From: Flavobacterium ajazii
GTDB taxonomy: Bacteria > Bacteroidota > Bacteroidia > Flavobacteriales > Flavobacteriaceae
Direction: 5' to 3'
Length of the DNA: 64,000 bases
Assembly: GCF_010614725.1 (NCBI RefSeq)
Contig: NZ_JAAEHL010000005.1
Span: forward strand, 186,001 to 250,000
The translations under genes were made by a program, and so were the position numbers. The notes under the pieces are model-generated. The model was not told the DNA's origin, ran no database searches, and worked only from the letters and a program-made list of their open reading frames with translations. Below, one piece after another: positions 27,101 to 36,089 of the stretch (position 1 is the first letter of the stretch; each line of letters begins with the position of its first letter).

Positions 27101-28719
27101 TCAGGCAGGTCAGCAAAGAGTTTTTTCATCTCGTCTTGCGACTTGAAGTAATATTCCTGATTTGGAAGTCCGTAACGGTAACCACGCCCACGACCAATAG
27201 GAGTTGCCTGTTTTTCACCGTCTTTTACGCAAAGTAAAATGTCGTGCGCATTGGCATCTTCTTTATTTAAATAATAGGTATTGTTAGTAGCGATTAATTT
27301 GACATTGTGCTTTTTCGAAAACTCAATCAGGGTTTTGTTCACACGATTCTCATCTTCCTGATTATGGCGCATAACTTCCAGATAGAAATCTTCGCCAAAT
27401 TGCTCTTTCCACCAAATCAAAGCTTCTTCGGCTTGGTTTTCACCAATATTCAGGATTTTACTCGGAATCTCCCCATATAAATTCCCAGACAAAACCATGA
27501 TATCGCCTTTGTATTGCTCTACAATGGCGCGGTCAATCCTCGGAACATAGTAAAATCCGTCTGTATAAGCAATGGAAGCCATTTTGGCCAAGTTGTGATA
27601 ACCCGCTTTATTTTTTGCCATCAAAACAACCTGATAACCGTTGTCTTTTTTGCTTTTATCTAAGTGATTGTCGCAGATATTAAATTCGCAGCCAACAATA
27701 GGTTTAACCTCTGTTTCAGTTGGTTCTTCTCCAGCTTCAACTAGAGCTTTATTTTTTCCAGACGCTGCTTTGTTGTGGTTCATAACGGCGCTCACAAAAT
27801 GGAAAGCGCCCATCATGTTTCCGGTATCGGTCATGGCAACGGCCGGCATTCCGTTTTTGGCTGCAGCCGAAACAATATTCCCAATTCCGATGGTCGATTG
27901 AAGTACCGAAAACTGTGTATGATTGTGTAAATGTGCAAATTTTGCTGCTTTGAAATCCGCTTTATCTTCTTCTGAAACAACTGTCTCTTTGCCTTCTCCG
28001 GCTAAAGCTTTAAGCTGTTCTCTGATTTTATCAGAAGCCGCTTTTAAGTTGATGTGTTTTAAACCAATTAACTTAAAAGGTTCTGGATTTCTTTCTTGAA
28101 AATCTTTAAAATAATCCTTCGGAACATCCAGTTCTTCTTTGGTAAAAACTTCTCTTCTAACTAATTCCAAGAAACAACGTGTAGTTGCCTCAACGTCGGC
28201 AGTTGCGTTGTGCGCTTCCGCGAAAGGAACGCTGAATAAATATTCGTGAAGTTCAGTCAGCGTTGGAAGTTTAAATTTTCCTCCACGACCTCCCGGAAGT
28301 TGTAATAATGAAGCCGTAACTTCAGTACAAGTATCCAAAACTGGCATTGAACTCATTTGAGACTCTACTCCCATTCTATGGAATTCGGCTCCCATAATAT
28401 TCACGTCGAAACCTAAATTCTGACCAACAATATATTTGGTTTTACTTAAAGCAATATTGAATTTCTCTAAAACTTCGGCCAAAGTAATTCCATTGGCTTC
28501 TGCCAATTCAGTAGAAATTCCGTGAATACGTTCGGCATCATACGGAATATTAAATCCTTCTGGTTTTACCAAGTAATCCTGATGTTCGACAAGCTGTCCC
28601 ATTTCGTCATGAAGCTGCCACGCAATTTGTATACAGCGAGGCCAGTTATCAGAATCGGTTATCGGGGCATCCCAGCGTTTTGGTAATCCGGTTGTTTCGG
28701 TATCGAATATTAAATACAT
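24181..28719 (-). CDS. dnaE: DNA polymerase III alpha subunit with fused N-terminal exonuclease
   Basis: The replicative polymerase, 1512 residues from ATG 28719 (MYLIFDTETTG). Residues 1 to about 215 are a DEDDh proofreading exonuclease (FDTETTG, then LDTC and HNATADVEAT), which in most bacteria is the separate DnaQ subunit. A PHP domain starts near 258 (FAHLHNHTQFSVLQS), followed by the family C polymerase core: GPGRGSAAGS and the catalytic aspartates in PDIDIDFDDEGR near 688, and SHSTCYAWIAYQTAYLKAHYP in two parts. An OB-fold (LTVAGI) is near 1293, then an acidic C-terminal tail. The fused layout is known in Bacteroidota. A five-residue longer start at 28734 is less likely. Confidence 0.97.
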   Translation of the reverse strand: MYLIFDTETTGLPKRWDAPITDSDNWPRCIQIAWQLHDEMGQLVEHQDYLVKPEGFNIPYDAERIHGISTELAEANGITLAEVLEKFNIALSKTKYIVGQNLGFDVNIMGAEFHRMGVESQMSSMPVLDTCTEVTASLLQLPGGRGGKFKLPTLTELHEYLFSVPFAEAHNATADVEATTRCFLELVRREVFTKEELDVPKDYFKDFQERNPEPFKLIGLKHINLKAASDKIREQLKALAGEGKETVVSEEDKADFKAAKFAHLHNHTQFSVLQSTIGIGNIVSAAAKNGMPAVAMTDTGNMMGAFHFVSAVMNHNKAASGKNKALVEAGEEPTETEVKPIVGCEFNICDNHLDKSKKDNGYQVVLMAKNKAGYHNLAKMASIAYTDGFYYVPRIDRAIVEQYKGDIMVLSGNLYGEIPSKILNIGENQAEEALIWWKEQFGEDFYLEVMRHNQEDENRVNKTLIEFSKKHNVKLIATNNTYYLNKEDANAHDILLCVKDGEKQATPIGRGRGYRYGLPNQEYYFKSQDEMKKLFADLPEAIINIQEIIDKVEGYSLYRDVLLPKFEIPDEFMVPEDEEDGGVRGENKYLRHLTMEGAKRRYGEITESIQERLDFELMTISNSGYPGYFLIVQDFIAEARKMDVSVGPGRGSAAGSAVAYCLGITNIDPIKYDLLFERFLNPDRVSMPDIDIDFDDEGRGRVMEYVINKYGQKQVAQIITYGKMATKSAIRDTARVLDLPLFEADRIAKLIPGMMPSKWNLARFISESEEEVKKALRSDEFDNVKELIAIANEDDLAGETIQQAKILEGSMRNTGIHACGVIITPSDITNYVPVTTAKDSDLYVTQFDNSVAESAGLLKMDFLGLKTLTLIKDTVKLVKYRTGKDLDPDTFPIDDEETYALFQRGETVGIFQYESPGMQKYMKDLKPTVFGDLIAMNALYRPGPLEYIPSFVRRKNGDEEIKYDLDACAEYLSETYGITVYQEQVMLLSQSLAGFTKGEADVLRKAMGKKQKDVLDKMKPKFVEQAAAKGHDAKVLEKIWKDWEAFASYAFNKSHSTCYAWIAYQTAYLKAHYPAEYMAAVLSNNMNDIKQVSFFMEECKRMGLQVLGPDVNESYYKFTVNDDYAVRFGMGAIKGVGSGAVETIVENRKDGRYKSIFDLAKRIDLRAANKKAIENLALAGGFDSFEGTTRAQYFHDDGDGITFYEKAMRYGSKFQENENSSQVSLFGEASEVQIAEPSIPPCEDWGTMEKLSREKEVVGIYISGHPLDDFRFEMKYFCNARLEALKNLEQYVGKNLTVAGITSNIQHRVAKNGKGWAMFNLEGYDESYEFRMFGEEYLKYQHFLVPNKFMFFKILVKDGWVNHDTGKKSEPRMQFAEVKQLQDILETYAKKLILLLNIKDLQTEFIHRLSQLFNAYKGENSVTFEIMELENIKRLVEVETTSEFEGTEDAVFEDDNEDNETVSGEAKMQEVKEVEEIKVVTKLTMPSRRLKVRISHELLAELEKMQINFKLN

Positions 28720-28734
28720 ACTTTTAAATAGCAA

Positions 28735-29286
28735 AAATTAAATTCCAAATTCCAATCTTTTCCATCACATAAACAACTGATTACATGAATTATAAAAAAT
28801 ATCGGAATAAAAAATGGAGGAAGCTCAAATTTACGCTTTTTTTGGAGATAGAAAATGGAAATTTCACGTAAAAGAGATTCTTATGAAGTTGTCAGGTTTT
28901 ATCTTAAAACACATAAAATTTCATAAAATTTCACTTCTTGGATGTCGTAGTATTTATGTGCTTTATTCAATCTAAATAACCAACAAAAAACAGCTTAAAA
29001 AACAGTCAAAAATTAAAAAACCAGGCATTCAAAAAAGAAATCAAAACTAACAATTATTACTATTTTCATTTGATTTGTTACATTTTTTTAAATTAAACAC
29101 GCCATTTTGTAGTGTTTTTGAAATAAATTTGCAAACTATTAAAATTAAAACCAGTTAATTAAAATTTAAGCAGAAAAAAGAATTCAAAATCAGTTCCCGT
29201 TTCATTATTCAGTCAAAATTGAATGTAAAAAAGCGCATTCGTAATTTGTTTTTAGTTTGGGCATCGTATATAATGAAATATTGAAG
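28735..29286. other. Intergenic region between dnaE and the leucine operon
   Basis: A gap of about 640 bases to leuC with divergent genes on both sides. It holds the dnaE promoter region, AT-rich repeats (ATAAAATTTCATAAAATTTCA near 28912), one isolated TAAATTTG (about 29142) that could be a weak -7 box, and the leuC promoter at its end. I found no convincing open reading frame in it apart from the 17-codon ORF overlapping leuC. Confidence 0.6.
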
Positions 29287-29316
29287 TTGACGGTTTTTTA
29301 TCTTTTTCTACTTTTG
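29287..29316 (+). promoter_or_regulatory. leuC operon promoter
   Basis: TTG (29287-29289), 19 bases, then TACTTTTG (29309-29316): an exact match to the Bacteroidota TTG-N19-TAnnTTTG consensus. The transcript should start near 29323. Confidence 0.75.
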
Positions 29317-29328
29317 TTTTGCTATTAT

Positions 29329-29382
29329 ATGAACAGGAGTGCTGTGATTATAGAAATTACAATTAAAAAAAATAAAAAATGA
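29329..29382 (+). CDS. Possible 17-codon leader ORF overlapping leuC start
   Basis: ATG 29329 to TGA 29380-29382 encodes [17 protein letters not shown]. It starts about six bases after the predicted transcript start, fills the whole leader and ends in the ATGA overlap with the leuC ATG (29379). Of 17 codons four are Ile and one Val. It could couple translation to leuC or sense branched-chain amino acids, but no terminator/antiterminator pair is evident, and chance cannot be excluded. Confidence 0.35.
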   Translation: MNRSAVIIEITIKKNKK

Positions 29383-30773
29383 GTAAGACATTATTTGACA
29401 AAGTATGGGATTCACACGTTGTGCGTAAAATTGAAGATGGACCAGATGTGTTTTTTATTGACCGTCATTTCATTCATGAAGTTACAAGTCCTGTTGCTTT
29501 TTTAGGATTAAAATCAAGAGGCGTTAAGGTTTTATACCCGGAGCGTACTTTTGCAACTGCAGACCACAATACCCCAACTATAAACCAACATCTACCGGTA
29601 GCGGATGCTTTATCAGCAAACCAGCTGAAAGCGCTTGAAGACAATGCCAATGAATACGGAATTTCTCACTGGGGATTAGGTCACCAAAAAAATGGAATTG
29701 TACACGTAGTTGGTCCTGAAAACGGAATTACTTTGCCAGGTGCTACTATTGTATGCGGGGATTCGCATACGTCTACTCATGGTGCTTTTGGAGCTATTGC
29801 TTTTGGTATCGGAACATCTGAGGTTGAAATGGTGCTTTCTACTCAATGTATTATGCAGCCTAAACCAAAGAAAATGCGTATCAACGTAAATGGTCAATTA
29901 AGTAAAGGTGTTGGTCCAAAAGACGTTGCACTTTACATTATTGCTCAGTTAACTACTTCCGGAGGAACTGGTTATTTTGTTGAATACGCTGGTGATGTTT
30001 TTGAAAACATGACTATGGAAGGCCGTATGACAGTTTGTAATTTAAGTATCGAAATGGGTGCTCGTGGAGGTATGATTGCTCCTGACCAGACTACTTTCGA
30101 TTTCCTTGAAGGAAGACTTTACGCTCCAAAAGGAGAAGCCTGGACAAAAGCTGTTGAATACTGGAAAACGCTAAAAACTGATGCTGACGCTGTTTTTGAT
30201 GCTGAATTAAATATCAAAGCTGAAGACATCGAACCAATGATTACTTACGGTACAAACCCTGGAATGGGAATTGGTATCACAAAACATATCCCGAATGCAA
30301 AAGAAGTTGAAGGCGGTGAGGAAACTTACAAAAAGTCTTTAGCTTATATGGGCTTCAATGAAGACGACGTAATGATCGGAAAACAAATCGATTACGTTTT
30401 CTTAGGAAGCTGTACAAACGGACGTATTGAAGATTTTAGAGCTTTTGCTGAAATTGTAAAAGGAAGAAAAAAAGCAGATAATGTTACGGCTTGGTTAGTT
30501 CCGGGTTCTCACGTTGTTGAAGCACAGATTAAAGAAGAAGGAATTTTAGATATTTTGACTGAAGCTGGTTTCGTATTACGTCAGCCGGGTTGTTCTGCTT
30601 GTTTAGCGATGAACGACGATAAAGTTCCTGCCGGAAAATATGCAGTAAGTACTTCAAACAGAAACTTTGAAGGTCGTCAGGGTCCTGGTTCAAGAACGCT
30701 TCTTGCTAGTCCGATTATGGCTGCTGCTGCTGCTGTTACAGGAAAACTAACAGATCCGAGAGATTTGTTCTAG
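29379..30773 (+). CDS. leuC: 3-isopropylmalate dehydratase large subunit
   Basis: With LeuD isomerises 2- to 3-isopropylmalate in leucine synthesis. The 464 residues carry the three [4Fe-4S] ligand cysteines in GSCTNGR (near 347) and PGCSAC (near 407-410), plus [16 protein letters not shown] and [13 protein letters not shown] typical of the LeuC subfamily of aconitases. First gene of leuC-leuD-methyltransferase-leuA-like-leuB. The start overlaps a 17-codon leader ORF. Confidence 0.97.
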   Translation: MSKTLFDKVWDSHVVRKIEDGPDVFFIDRHFIHEVTSPVAFLGLKSRGVKVLYPERTFATADHNTPTINQHLPVADALSANQLKALEDNANEYGISHWGLGHQKNGIVHVVGPENGITLPGATIVCGDSHTSTHGAFGAIAFGIGTSEVEMVLSTQCIMQPKPKKMRINVNGQLSKGVGPKDVALYIIAQLTTSGGTGYFVEYAGDVFENMTMEGRMTVCNLSIEMGARGGMIAPDQTTFDFLEGRLYAPKGEAWTKAVEYWKTLKTDADAVFDAELNIKAEDIEPMITYGTNPGMGIGITKHIPNAKEVEGGEETYKKSLAYMGFNEDDVMIGKQIDYVFLGSCTNGRIEDFRAFAEIVKGRKKADNVTAWLVPGSHVVEAQIKEEGILDILTEAGFVLRQPGCSACLAMNDDKVPAGKYAVSTSNRNFEGRQGPGSRTLLASPIMAAAAAVTGKLTDPRDLF

Positions 30774-30887
30774 TCAATGGCAATTGCAATAACAATTTCA
30801 AAAAATCAATAAAATTGCTTTTAGATTTAACAGAGATTCTCATTTTCAGAAAATCTAAAATCTAAAATCCAAAAATCTAAAATTAAA

Positions 30888-31484
30888 ATGGCATACGATA
30901 AATTTAATATACTTACAAGCAGCGGCGTACCGTTGCCAATTGAGAACGTAGATACAGATCAAATCATCCCGGCTCGTTTCTTAAAAGCGACAAAACGTGA
31001 AGGTTTTGGAGATAATCTTTTCAGAGACTGGAGATATAACGGAGACGATACTCCAAAAGCAGATTTCGTTTTAAACGATTCAACTTACAGCGGAAAAATC
31101 TTGGTTGGAGGAAAAAACTTCGGTTCCGGGTCTTCCAGAGAGCACGCTGCGTGGGCAGTTTACGATTACGGTTTTAGAGCTGTAGTTTCTTCTTTCTTTG
31201 CAGATATCTTTAAAGGAAACTGTTTAAATATTGGTGTTTTACCAGTACAAATCAGTCCTGAATTTTTAGAGAACATTTTCAAAGCGATCGAAGCTGATCC
31301 TAAAACAGAATTAGAAATCAATCTACCAAATCAAACAATTACTTTATTGTCAACTGGCGAGCAGGAATCATTCTCTATCAATGGTTACAAAAAAAATAAC
31401 CTGATGAATGGTTTTGACGATATTGATTATTTACAAAATATCAAGGAAGATATCAAAGCTTTTGCTGACAAACTTCCTTACTAA
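30888..31484 (+). CDS. leuD: 3-isopropylmalate dehydratase small subunit
   Basis: Partner of LeuC, carrying the swivel domain. The 198 residues show [14 protein letters not shown] near 20 and [17 protein letters not shown] near 72, both LeuD hallmarks. It is separated from leuC by 114 bases containing repeated TCTAAAAT motifs (about 30845-30880). Confidence 0.97.
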   Translation: MAYDKFNILTSSGVPLPIENVDTDQIIPARFLKATKREGFGDNLFRDWRYNGDDTPKADFVLNDSTYSGKILVGGKNFGSGSSREHAAWAVYDYGFRAVVSSFFADIFKGNCLNIGVLPVQISPEFLENIFKAIEADPKTELEINLPNQTITLLSTGEQESFSINGYKKNNLMNGFDDIDYLQNIKEDIKAFADKLPY

Positions 31485-31501
31485 ACACAACCAACTCAAA
31501 C

Positions 31502-31545
31502 GCAGTTACGCAAGTTTCAACCCTAAAGTTGGACTTCGTAACTGC
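31502..31545. repeat. Inverted repeat after leuD
   Basis: GCAGTTACG (31502-31510) and CGTAACTGC (31537-31545) are perfect complements, with a further CAAC/GTTG pairing inside. It lies between leuD and the methyltransferase gene; no T-run follows, so it may be an mRNA-stability or attenuating hairpin rather than a full terminator. Confidence 0.6.
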
Positions 31546-31607
31546 TTTTAATTTAATTATCTAAAACCCTTTTAAAACTTAAAATCTCAAATTAATATTT
31601 CCTAAAG

Positions 31608-32180
31608 ATGAATGACACCAACATTGTATTACCGAAATTTTATTCCGAAATCAAGACAGATTCTGAAAAAATTTCGTTTTCAATGCCTTCAGATTTACAA
31701 ACAGGAAGCTTTTTAAGAACTTTAATAGCAACAAAAAGGGATGGAAATTTTTTAGAATTAGGAACCGGCACCGGATTATCACTTTCGTGGATTGCAGATG
31801 GAATGAGCAATAGTTCTAAATTAATTTCGATTGACAATTCAATAGAATATCAAAGTATCGCAAAAAAATATTTTCAAAAATCAAATATTTCATTTGTTTG
31901 TGATGATGCCGAAGAATGGATTTTAAATTATAGCAATGCAAAGTTTGACTTAATATTTGCCGATGCCTGGCCAGGTAAATATGCAGTTTTAGAAGAAACT
32001 TTAGATTTACTGAATTCAGGTGGAATATATTTAATTGATGATATGCTGCCACAGCCCAACTGGCCAGAAAATCATGCGAAAAATGTTGAAAACCTTATTC
32101 AGGATTTAGAACAAAGAACAGATATTGAATTAACAAAAATGTGTTGGTCAACAGGTTTAATTCTGATAACAAAAAAATAA
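31608..32180 (+). CDS. Class I SAM-dependent methyltransferase, O-methyltransferase-like
   Basis: A 190-residue methyltransferase with the SAM-binding motif LELGTGTGLSLSWIADG near 47, acidic SIDNS after strand 2 (near 75), CDDAEEWI, and FDLIFADAWPGKYAVLEETL near 117-136, a pattern like catechol O-methyltransferase-type small enzymes. The target is unknown. It sits inside the leucine operon, 43 bases before the leuA-like gene and after a hairpin, in the same orientation; none of the known leucine steps needs a methyltransferase. Confidence 0.85.
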   Translation: MNDTNIVLPKFYSEIKTDSEKISFSMPSDLQTGSFLRTLIATKRDGNFLELGTGTGLSLSWIADGMSNSSKLISIDNSIEYQSIAKKYFQKSNISFVCDDAEEWILNYSNAKFDLIFADAWPGKYAVLEETLDLLNSGGIYLIDDMLPQPNWPENHAKNVENLIQDLEQRTDIELTKMCWSTGLILITKK

Positions 32181-32223
32181 ACATTAAAATTACCGTGCTT
32201 ATCTAAAAGCAAACAATATAATA

Positions 32224-33747
32224 ATGGAAAAAAGAAAAATTGAAATAATGGATACAACGCTCCGTGATGGTGAACAAACCTCTGGAGTATCTTTTTCTGC
32301 TGCAGAAAAACTGACCATTGCACAATTGTTGTTGGAAGAATTAAATATTGACAGAATCGAAATTGCTTCTGCACGCGTGAGCGAAGGAGAATTTCAGGCA
32401 GTAAAAGGTATTACTTCATGGGCCGAAGAAAAAGGATACATTAACAGAATCGAAGTCCTGACATTTGTTGATGGCGGTGTTTCTATTGACTGGATGAAAA
32501 AAGCCGGTGCTAAAGTTCAAAATTTATTGACTAAAGGCTCAATGAATCACCTAACACATCAATTAAAAAAAACTCCGGAACAGCATTTTTCAGAGATAGC
32601 TCAAATTATTGCTTTAGCAAAAGAAAATAATATTGAAACCAATGTTTACCTGGAAGACTGGAGCAACGGAATGCGAAATTCTTCTGAATATGTTTTCGAA
32701 TTCTTAGATTTCTTAGCGACCCAGCCAATTAAAAGAGTGTTACTTCCTGACACTTTAGGCGTTTTAATTCCGTCTTTGGCTTTTGAATTCATTTCTAAAA
32801 TTAAAGCAAAATATCCGCAGATTCATTTTGACTTCCATGCGCATAACGATTACGATTTAAGTGTTGCCAACGTGATGGAAGCCATAAAAGCAGGCATCAA
32901 TGGACTTCACGTTACCGTAAACGGAATGGGAGAACGTGCAGGAAATGCACCACTTGAAAGTACGGTTGCTGTAATCAATGATTATTTACCGGAAGTTAGC
33001 ATTAACATCAAAGAGACTTCTTTATATTCTGTAAGCAAACTGGTTGAAACATTTACCGGATACAGAATTCCTGCAAACAAACCGATTGTTGGAGACAACG
33101 TTTTTACGCAAACAGCTGGAATTCATGCTGACGGAGATAACAAAAACAATTTATATTTTAATGATCTTCTTCCGGAGCGTTTTGGAAGAAAGAGAAAATA
33201 CGCCCTTGGAAAAACTTCGGGCAAAGCCAATATCGAAAAAAATCTTCAGGAATTAGGTTTAAAATTAAACAACGAAGATCTGAAATTGGTTACCCAAAGA
33301 ATTATTGAACTGGGCGACAAAAAAGAAACCGTAACCAAAGAAGACTTACCTTATATTATTTCTGACGTTTTGGACAGTCATACATATGAGGAAAAAATCA
33401 CTGTAAATTCCTACATTCTGGTTCATTCTAAAGGAATGCGCCCATCTACGACTTTATCTTTAAATTTAAACGGAGAAATAATCGAAGAAAATGCTCAGGG
33501 AGACGGTCAGTTTGATGCTTTTATGAATGCTTTATCTAAAATTTACAAAAGCAAAAAACTAACACTTCCGAAATTGATTGACTATGCCGTAAGAATCCCG
33601 CCAGGAAGTAGTTCTGACGCTTTATGTGAAACTATCATTACTTGGGTCAACAACGGAAAAGAATTCAAAACCCGCGGATTAGATTCGGATCAGACAGTTG
33701 CTGCAATTATTGCTACTCAAAAAATGCTTAACGTAATTACTCAGTAA
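32224..33747 (+). CDS. 2-isopropylmalate synthase / citramalate synthase family protein
   Basis: A 507-residue TIM-barrel acyl-CoA condensing enzyme. Motifs: MDTTLRDGEQTSGVSF at the N-terminus (metal and substrate), FDFHAHNDYDLSVAN near 200 and GMGERAGNAPLES near 237, then a C-terminal LeuA regulatory domain (from about 390). In a leucine operon the expected role is condensing acetyl-CoA with 2-oxoisovalerate. However, the sequence looks like the divergent branch that also holds citramalate synthases, and Bacteroidota often have two LeuA-like genes, so the exact substrate stays open. Confidence 0.85.
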   Translation: MEKRKIEIMDTTLRDGEQTSGVSFSAAEKLTIAQLLLEELNIDRIEIASARVSEGEFQAVKGITSWAEEKGYINRIEVLTFVDGGVSIDWMKKAGAKVQNLLTKGSMNHLTHQLKKTPEQHFSEIAQIIALAKENNIETNVYLEDWSNGMRNSSEYVFEFLDFLATQPIKRVLLPDTLGVLIPSLAFEFISKIKAKYPQIHFDFHAHNDYDLSVANVMEAIKAGINGLHVTVNGMGERAGNAPLESTVAVINDYLPEVSINIKETSLYSVSKLVETFTGYRIPANKPIVGDNVFTQTAGIHADGDNKNNLYFNDLLPERFGRKRKYALGKTSGKANIEKNLQELGLKLNNEDLKLVTQRIIELGDKKETVTKEDLPYIISDVLDSHTYEEKITVNSYILVHSKGMRPSTTLSLNLNGEIIEENAQGDGQFDAFMNALSKIYKSKKLTLPKLIDYAVRIPPGSSSDALCETIITWVNNGKEFKTRGLDSDQTVAAIIATQKMLNVITQ

Positions 33748-33800
33748 AACTGAAATAAAATAAATAATCGAAATAGAAAATAACCTATAATATCAATAAA

Positions 33801-34856
33801 ATGAAATTTAACATAGCCCTTTTAGCCGGAGACGGAATCGGACCAGAAGTAATTGATCAGGCAGTAAAAGTATCAGATGCTGTTGCACAAAAATTTGGAC
33901 ATGAAATCACATGGAAACCAGCTTTAACCGGTGCTGCTGCAATTGATGCAGTAGGTGAGCCTTATCCGGATTCTACACACGAAATTTGCAAAAATGCTGA
34001 TGCTGTTCTTTTTGGAGCGATTGGACACCCTAAATACGATAACGATCCTTCTGCACCGGTAAGACCAGAGCAAGGTTTGTTAAAAATGCGTAAAGCACTA
34101 GGTTTGTTCGCAAACGTAAGACCAACTTTTACATTCCCTTCTTTATTAGATAAATCTCCGTTAAAAAGAGAAAGAATCGAAGGAACTGACTTAGTTTTCT
34201 TAAGAGAATTAACCGGAGGAATTTATTTTGGCGAAAAAGGAAGAAAAGACAACGGGGATACTGCTTTTGACAACTGTGTTTACACCAGAGCTGAAGTACA
34301 GCGCTTAGCTAAAAAAGGTTTCGAATTAGCCATGACACGTTCTAAAAAACTATGCTGCGTTGATAAAGCAAACGTTTTGGAAACTTCACGTTTATGGAGA
34401 GAAACGGTTCAGGCAATGGAAAAAGACTACCCGGAAGTTGAAGTAAGCTACGAATTTGTTGACGCCGTTGCAATGCGTTTGGTTCAATGGCCAAACTCTT
34501 ATGATGTATTGATTACTGAAAACTTATTTGGAGATATTTTAACAGACGAAGCTTCAGTAATTTCTGGTTCAATGGGATTAATGCCTTCTGCATCTATGGG
34601 GGCTGAAGTATCTTTGTTCGAGCCTATTCACGGTTCTTACCCACAAGCTACAGGATTGAATATTGCTAACCCAATGGCTACCGTTTTGTCTGCTGCTATG
34701 ATGTTTGAAAACTTCGGATTGATGGAAGAAGGAAAAGCAATGAGAGATGCTGTAAACAAAGCTTTAGAAGCCGGAGTAGTTACTGAAGATTTAGCTAATG
34801 GAGGCAAAGCATACGGTACCAAAGAAGTAGGTGACTGGTTAGCTGCTAACATCTAA
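33801..34856 (+). CDS. leuB: 3-isopropylmalate dehydrogenase
   Basis: Oxidatively decarboxylates 3-isopropylmalate with NAD+ in leucine synthesis. The 351 residues show [13 protein letters not shown], the [11 protein letters not shown] loop, [11 protein letters not shown] and [17 protein letters not shown] with the metal-binding aspartates, and the NAD-specific [12 protein letters not shown] near 275. It ends the operon, followed by a strong terminator. Confidence 0.97.
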   Translation: MKFNIALLAGDGIGPEVIDQAVKVSDAVAQKFGHEITWKPALTGAAAIDAVGEPYPDSTHEICKNADAVLFGAIGHPKYDNDPSAPVRPEQGLLKMRKALGLFANVRPTFTFPSLLDKSPLKRERIEGTDLVFLRELTGGIYFGEKGRKDNGDTAFDNCVYTRAEVQRLAKKGFELAMTRSKKLCCVDKANVLETSRLWRETVQAMEKDYPEVEVSYEFVDAVAMRLVQWPNSYDVLITENLFGDILTDEASVISGSMGLMPSASMGAEVSLFEPIHGSYPQATGLNIANPMATVLSAAMMFENFGLMEEGKAMRDAVNKALEAGVVTEDLANGGKAYGTKEVGDWLAANI

Positions 34857-34877
34857 TTTACTTAGAATAATAGAACC

Positions 34878-34910
34878 AAAAAAGGCGTCAATTTTCATTG
34901 ACGCCTTTTT
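34878..34910. terminator. Terminator after leuB
   Basis: AAAAAAGGCGTCAAT / ATTGACGCCTTTTT stem with a short loop; between convergent genes, usable from both strands. Confidence 0.9.
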
Positions 34911-34929
34911 ATATATTTAGAAAAAAATA

Positions 34930-35280
34930 TTAATATCCTCCTCTGTTTCCACCACGGTCATTTCCACCACGGTTGTTTCCGTAACCTCCGCGAGAATTAC
35001 CTCCACGGTTGTTATTGAAGCTTCTTCTTTCACCTTCAGGTTTTGGTTCAGATTTATTAACCACAATTGTACGACCTGAAACGACAGCTCCGTTCAATTC
35101 ATCAATTGCTTTTTGAGCTTCTGCGTCATTTGGCATCTCAACAAAACCAAATCCTTTGCTTCTTCCGGTAAATTTATCAGTAATAATTTTAACTGAATCT
35201 ACCTCTCCATAAGCCTCAAAAGACTCTCTTAAATCTGCTTCCTCAATACTGAATGGAAGGCTTCCAACAAAAATGTTCAT
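34930..35280 (-). CDS. RRM-type glycine-rich RNA-binding protein
   Basis: A 116-residue RNA-binding protein. The single RRM (about 1-80) has RNP2 IFVGSLP at the start and RNP1 KGFGFVEM near 43-50; the tail (about 92-116) is rich in Gly, Arg and Asn (RGGN repeats), like cold-induced Rbp proteins of cyanobacteria and Bacteroidota. It likely binds or unwinds RNA in the cytoplasm. Confidence 0.93.
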   Translation of the reverse strand: MNIFVGSLPFSIEEADLRESFEAYGEVDSVKIITDKFTGRSKGFGFVEMPNDAEAQKAIDELNGAVVSGRTIVVNKSEPKPEGERRSFNNNRGGNSRGGYGNNRGGNDRGGNRGGY

Positions 35281-35402
35281 ATATACTTATTTATAATAAT
35301 AGAACAAATGTAGTTTTATTTTTCTCTAATCTACTACAGATTAGTTTATTTATGTTTTTATTTTGATTTTAAAATCAAATCCAATATTGCAAACAAAAAA
35401 CT

Positions 35403-35888
35403 TTAAAACATTTCCTCTGCTATTACAGGAACTTTGTAGAACACTCCTTCGGTAAAACTAATTTTCGGATTTTCAGTATCAGCCTCATTCTTATTTACAG
35501 CAGTAAATTTAAACGTTCCGGATATTGTCTGACTTTCAGAATTAAACTCAGTAATCACTATTTGTCCGGTTCCTATATTTGTTCCTGTATAAAATGAAAC
35601 CGCATTATCAGAAGAGCTGTCTTCAAAATACGCTTTAGAAATATCATCAGCCCCAAGGGTAAAAGTTTGTTCTGCTGAAGATGATGTCTGTAAAGTTACT
35701 TTTTCAAACCCTAACGATCCCTCAATAATTACATTGCCACTCTGAGTCAAATAAGCCTGATAGCTCTGAGCCCTCCAAAAAACATTATTTTTTAAAGTTT
35801 GAAATGCCGTATTATTGAATTTAACATCCTCTGCAGTACACGACAAGAGTATTCCCATCAGAGAAAGCAAAAAAATCCATTTCTTCAT
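35403..35888 (-). CDS. Conserved lipoprotein, DUF6252-like
   Basis: A 161-residue lipoprotein with signal peptide ending in MGILLSC. The rest is beta-rich (FWRAQSYQAYLTQSGNVIIEGS, TISGTFKFTAVNKN), resembling the small Flavobacterial DUF6252 lipoproteins. The function is unknown. Its -7 region is not obvious. The family name is from memory and uncertain. Confidence 0.65.
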   Translation of the reverse strand: MKKWIFLLSLMGILLSCTAEDVKFNNTAFQTLKNNVFWRAQSYQAYLTQSGNVIIEGSLGFEKVTLQTSSSAEQTFTLGADDISKAYFEDSSSDNAVSFYTGTNIGTGQIVITEFNSESQTISGTFKFTAVNKNEADTENPKISFTEGVFYKVPVIAEEMF

Positions 35889-36017
35889 ATTGTAGCGGTA
35901 TTATCAAAAAAAGCTTAGAAAAATAGGTTTAATCAGTATAGAAAACACACAGTCTCAAACCAATATCTTTTTAACGAAATTCTATCTAAGCAGAATTATT
36001 TTAATCTGAACGTATAA

Positions 36018-36040
36018 TTGACAAAAAAATTATATCTTTG
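36018..36040 (+). promoter_or_regulatory. rpsP promoter
   Basis: TTG (36018-36020) and TATCTTTG (36033-36040) with a 12-base gap to the box, or the preceding region as -33; the -7 box is an exact TAnnTTTG. Transcript start near 36047, giving a leader of about 43 bases. Confidence 0.65.
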
Positions 36041-36055
36041 CGCCCTTAATTAACA

Positions 36056-36070
36056 GAGGTCGAGTACCTC
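36056..36070 (+). promoter_or_regulatory. Hairpin in the rpsP leader
   Basis: GAGGT (36056-36060) and ACCTC (36066-36070) form a perfect five-pair stem with CGAGT loop, 20 bases before the rpsP start. Because ribosomal protein operons are often autoregulated by their first product, this could be an S16 binding site; the role is inference. Confidence 0.4.
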
Positions 36071-36089
36071 AAAATTTAATCATTAGATT

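Noticed and set aside
28860..29140. A hidden small gene or riboswitch upstream of leuC
   Set aside because: No convincing reading frame, start or alternative stems were found; only AT-rich repeats and a weak -7 box.
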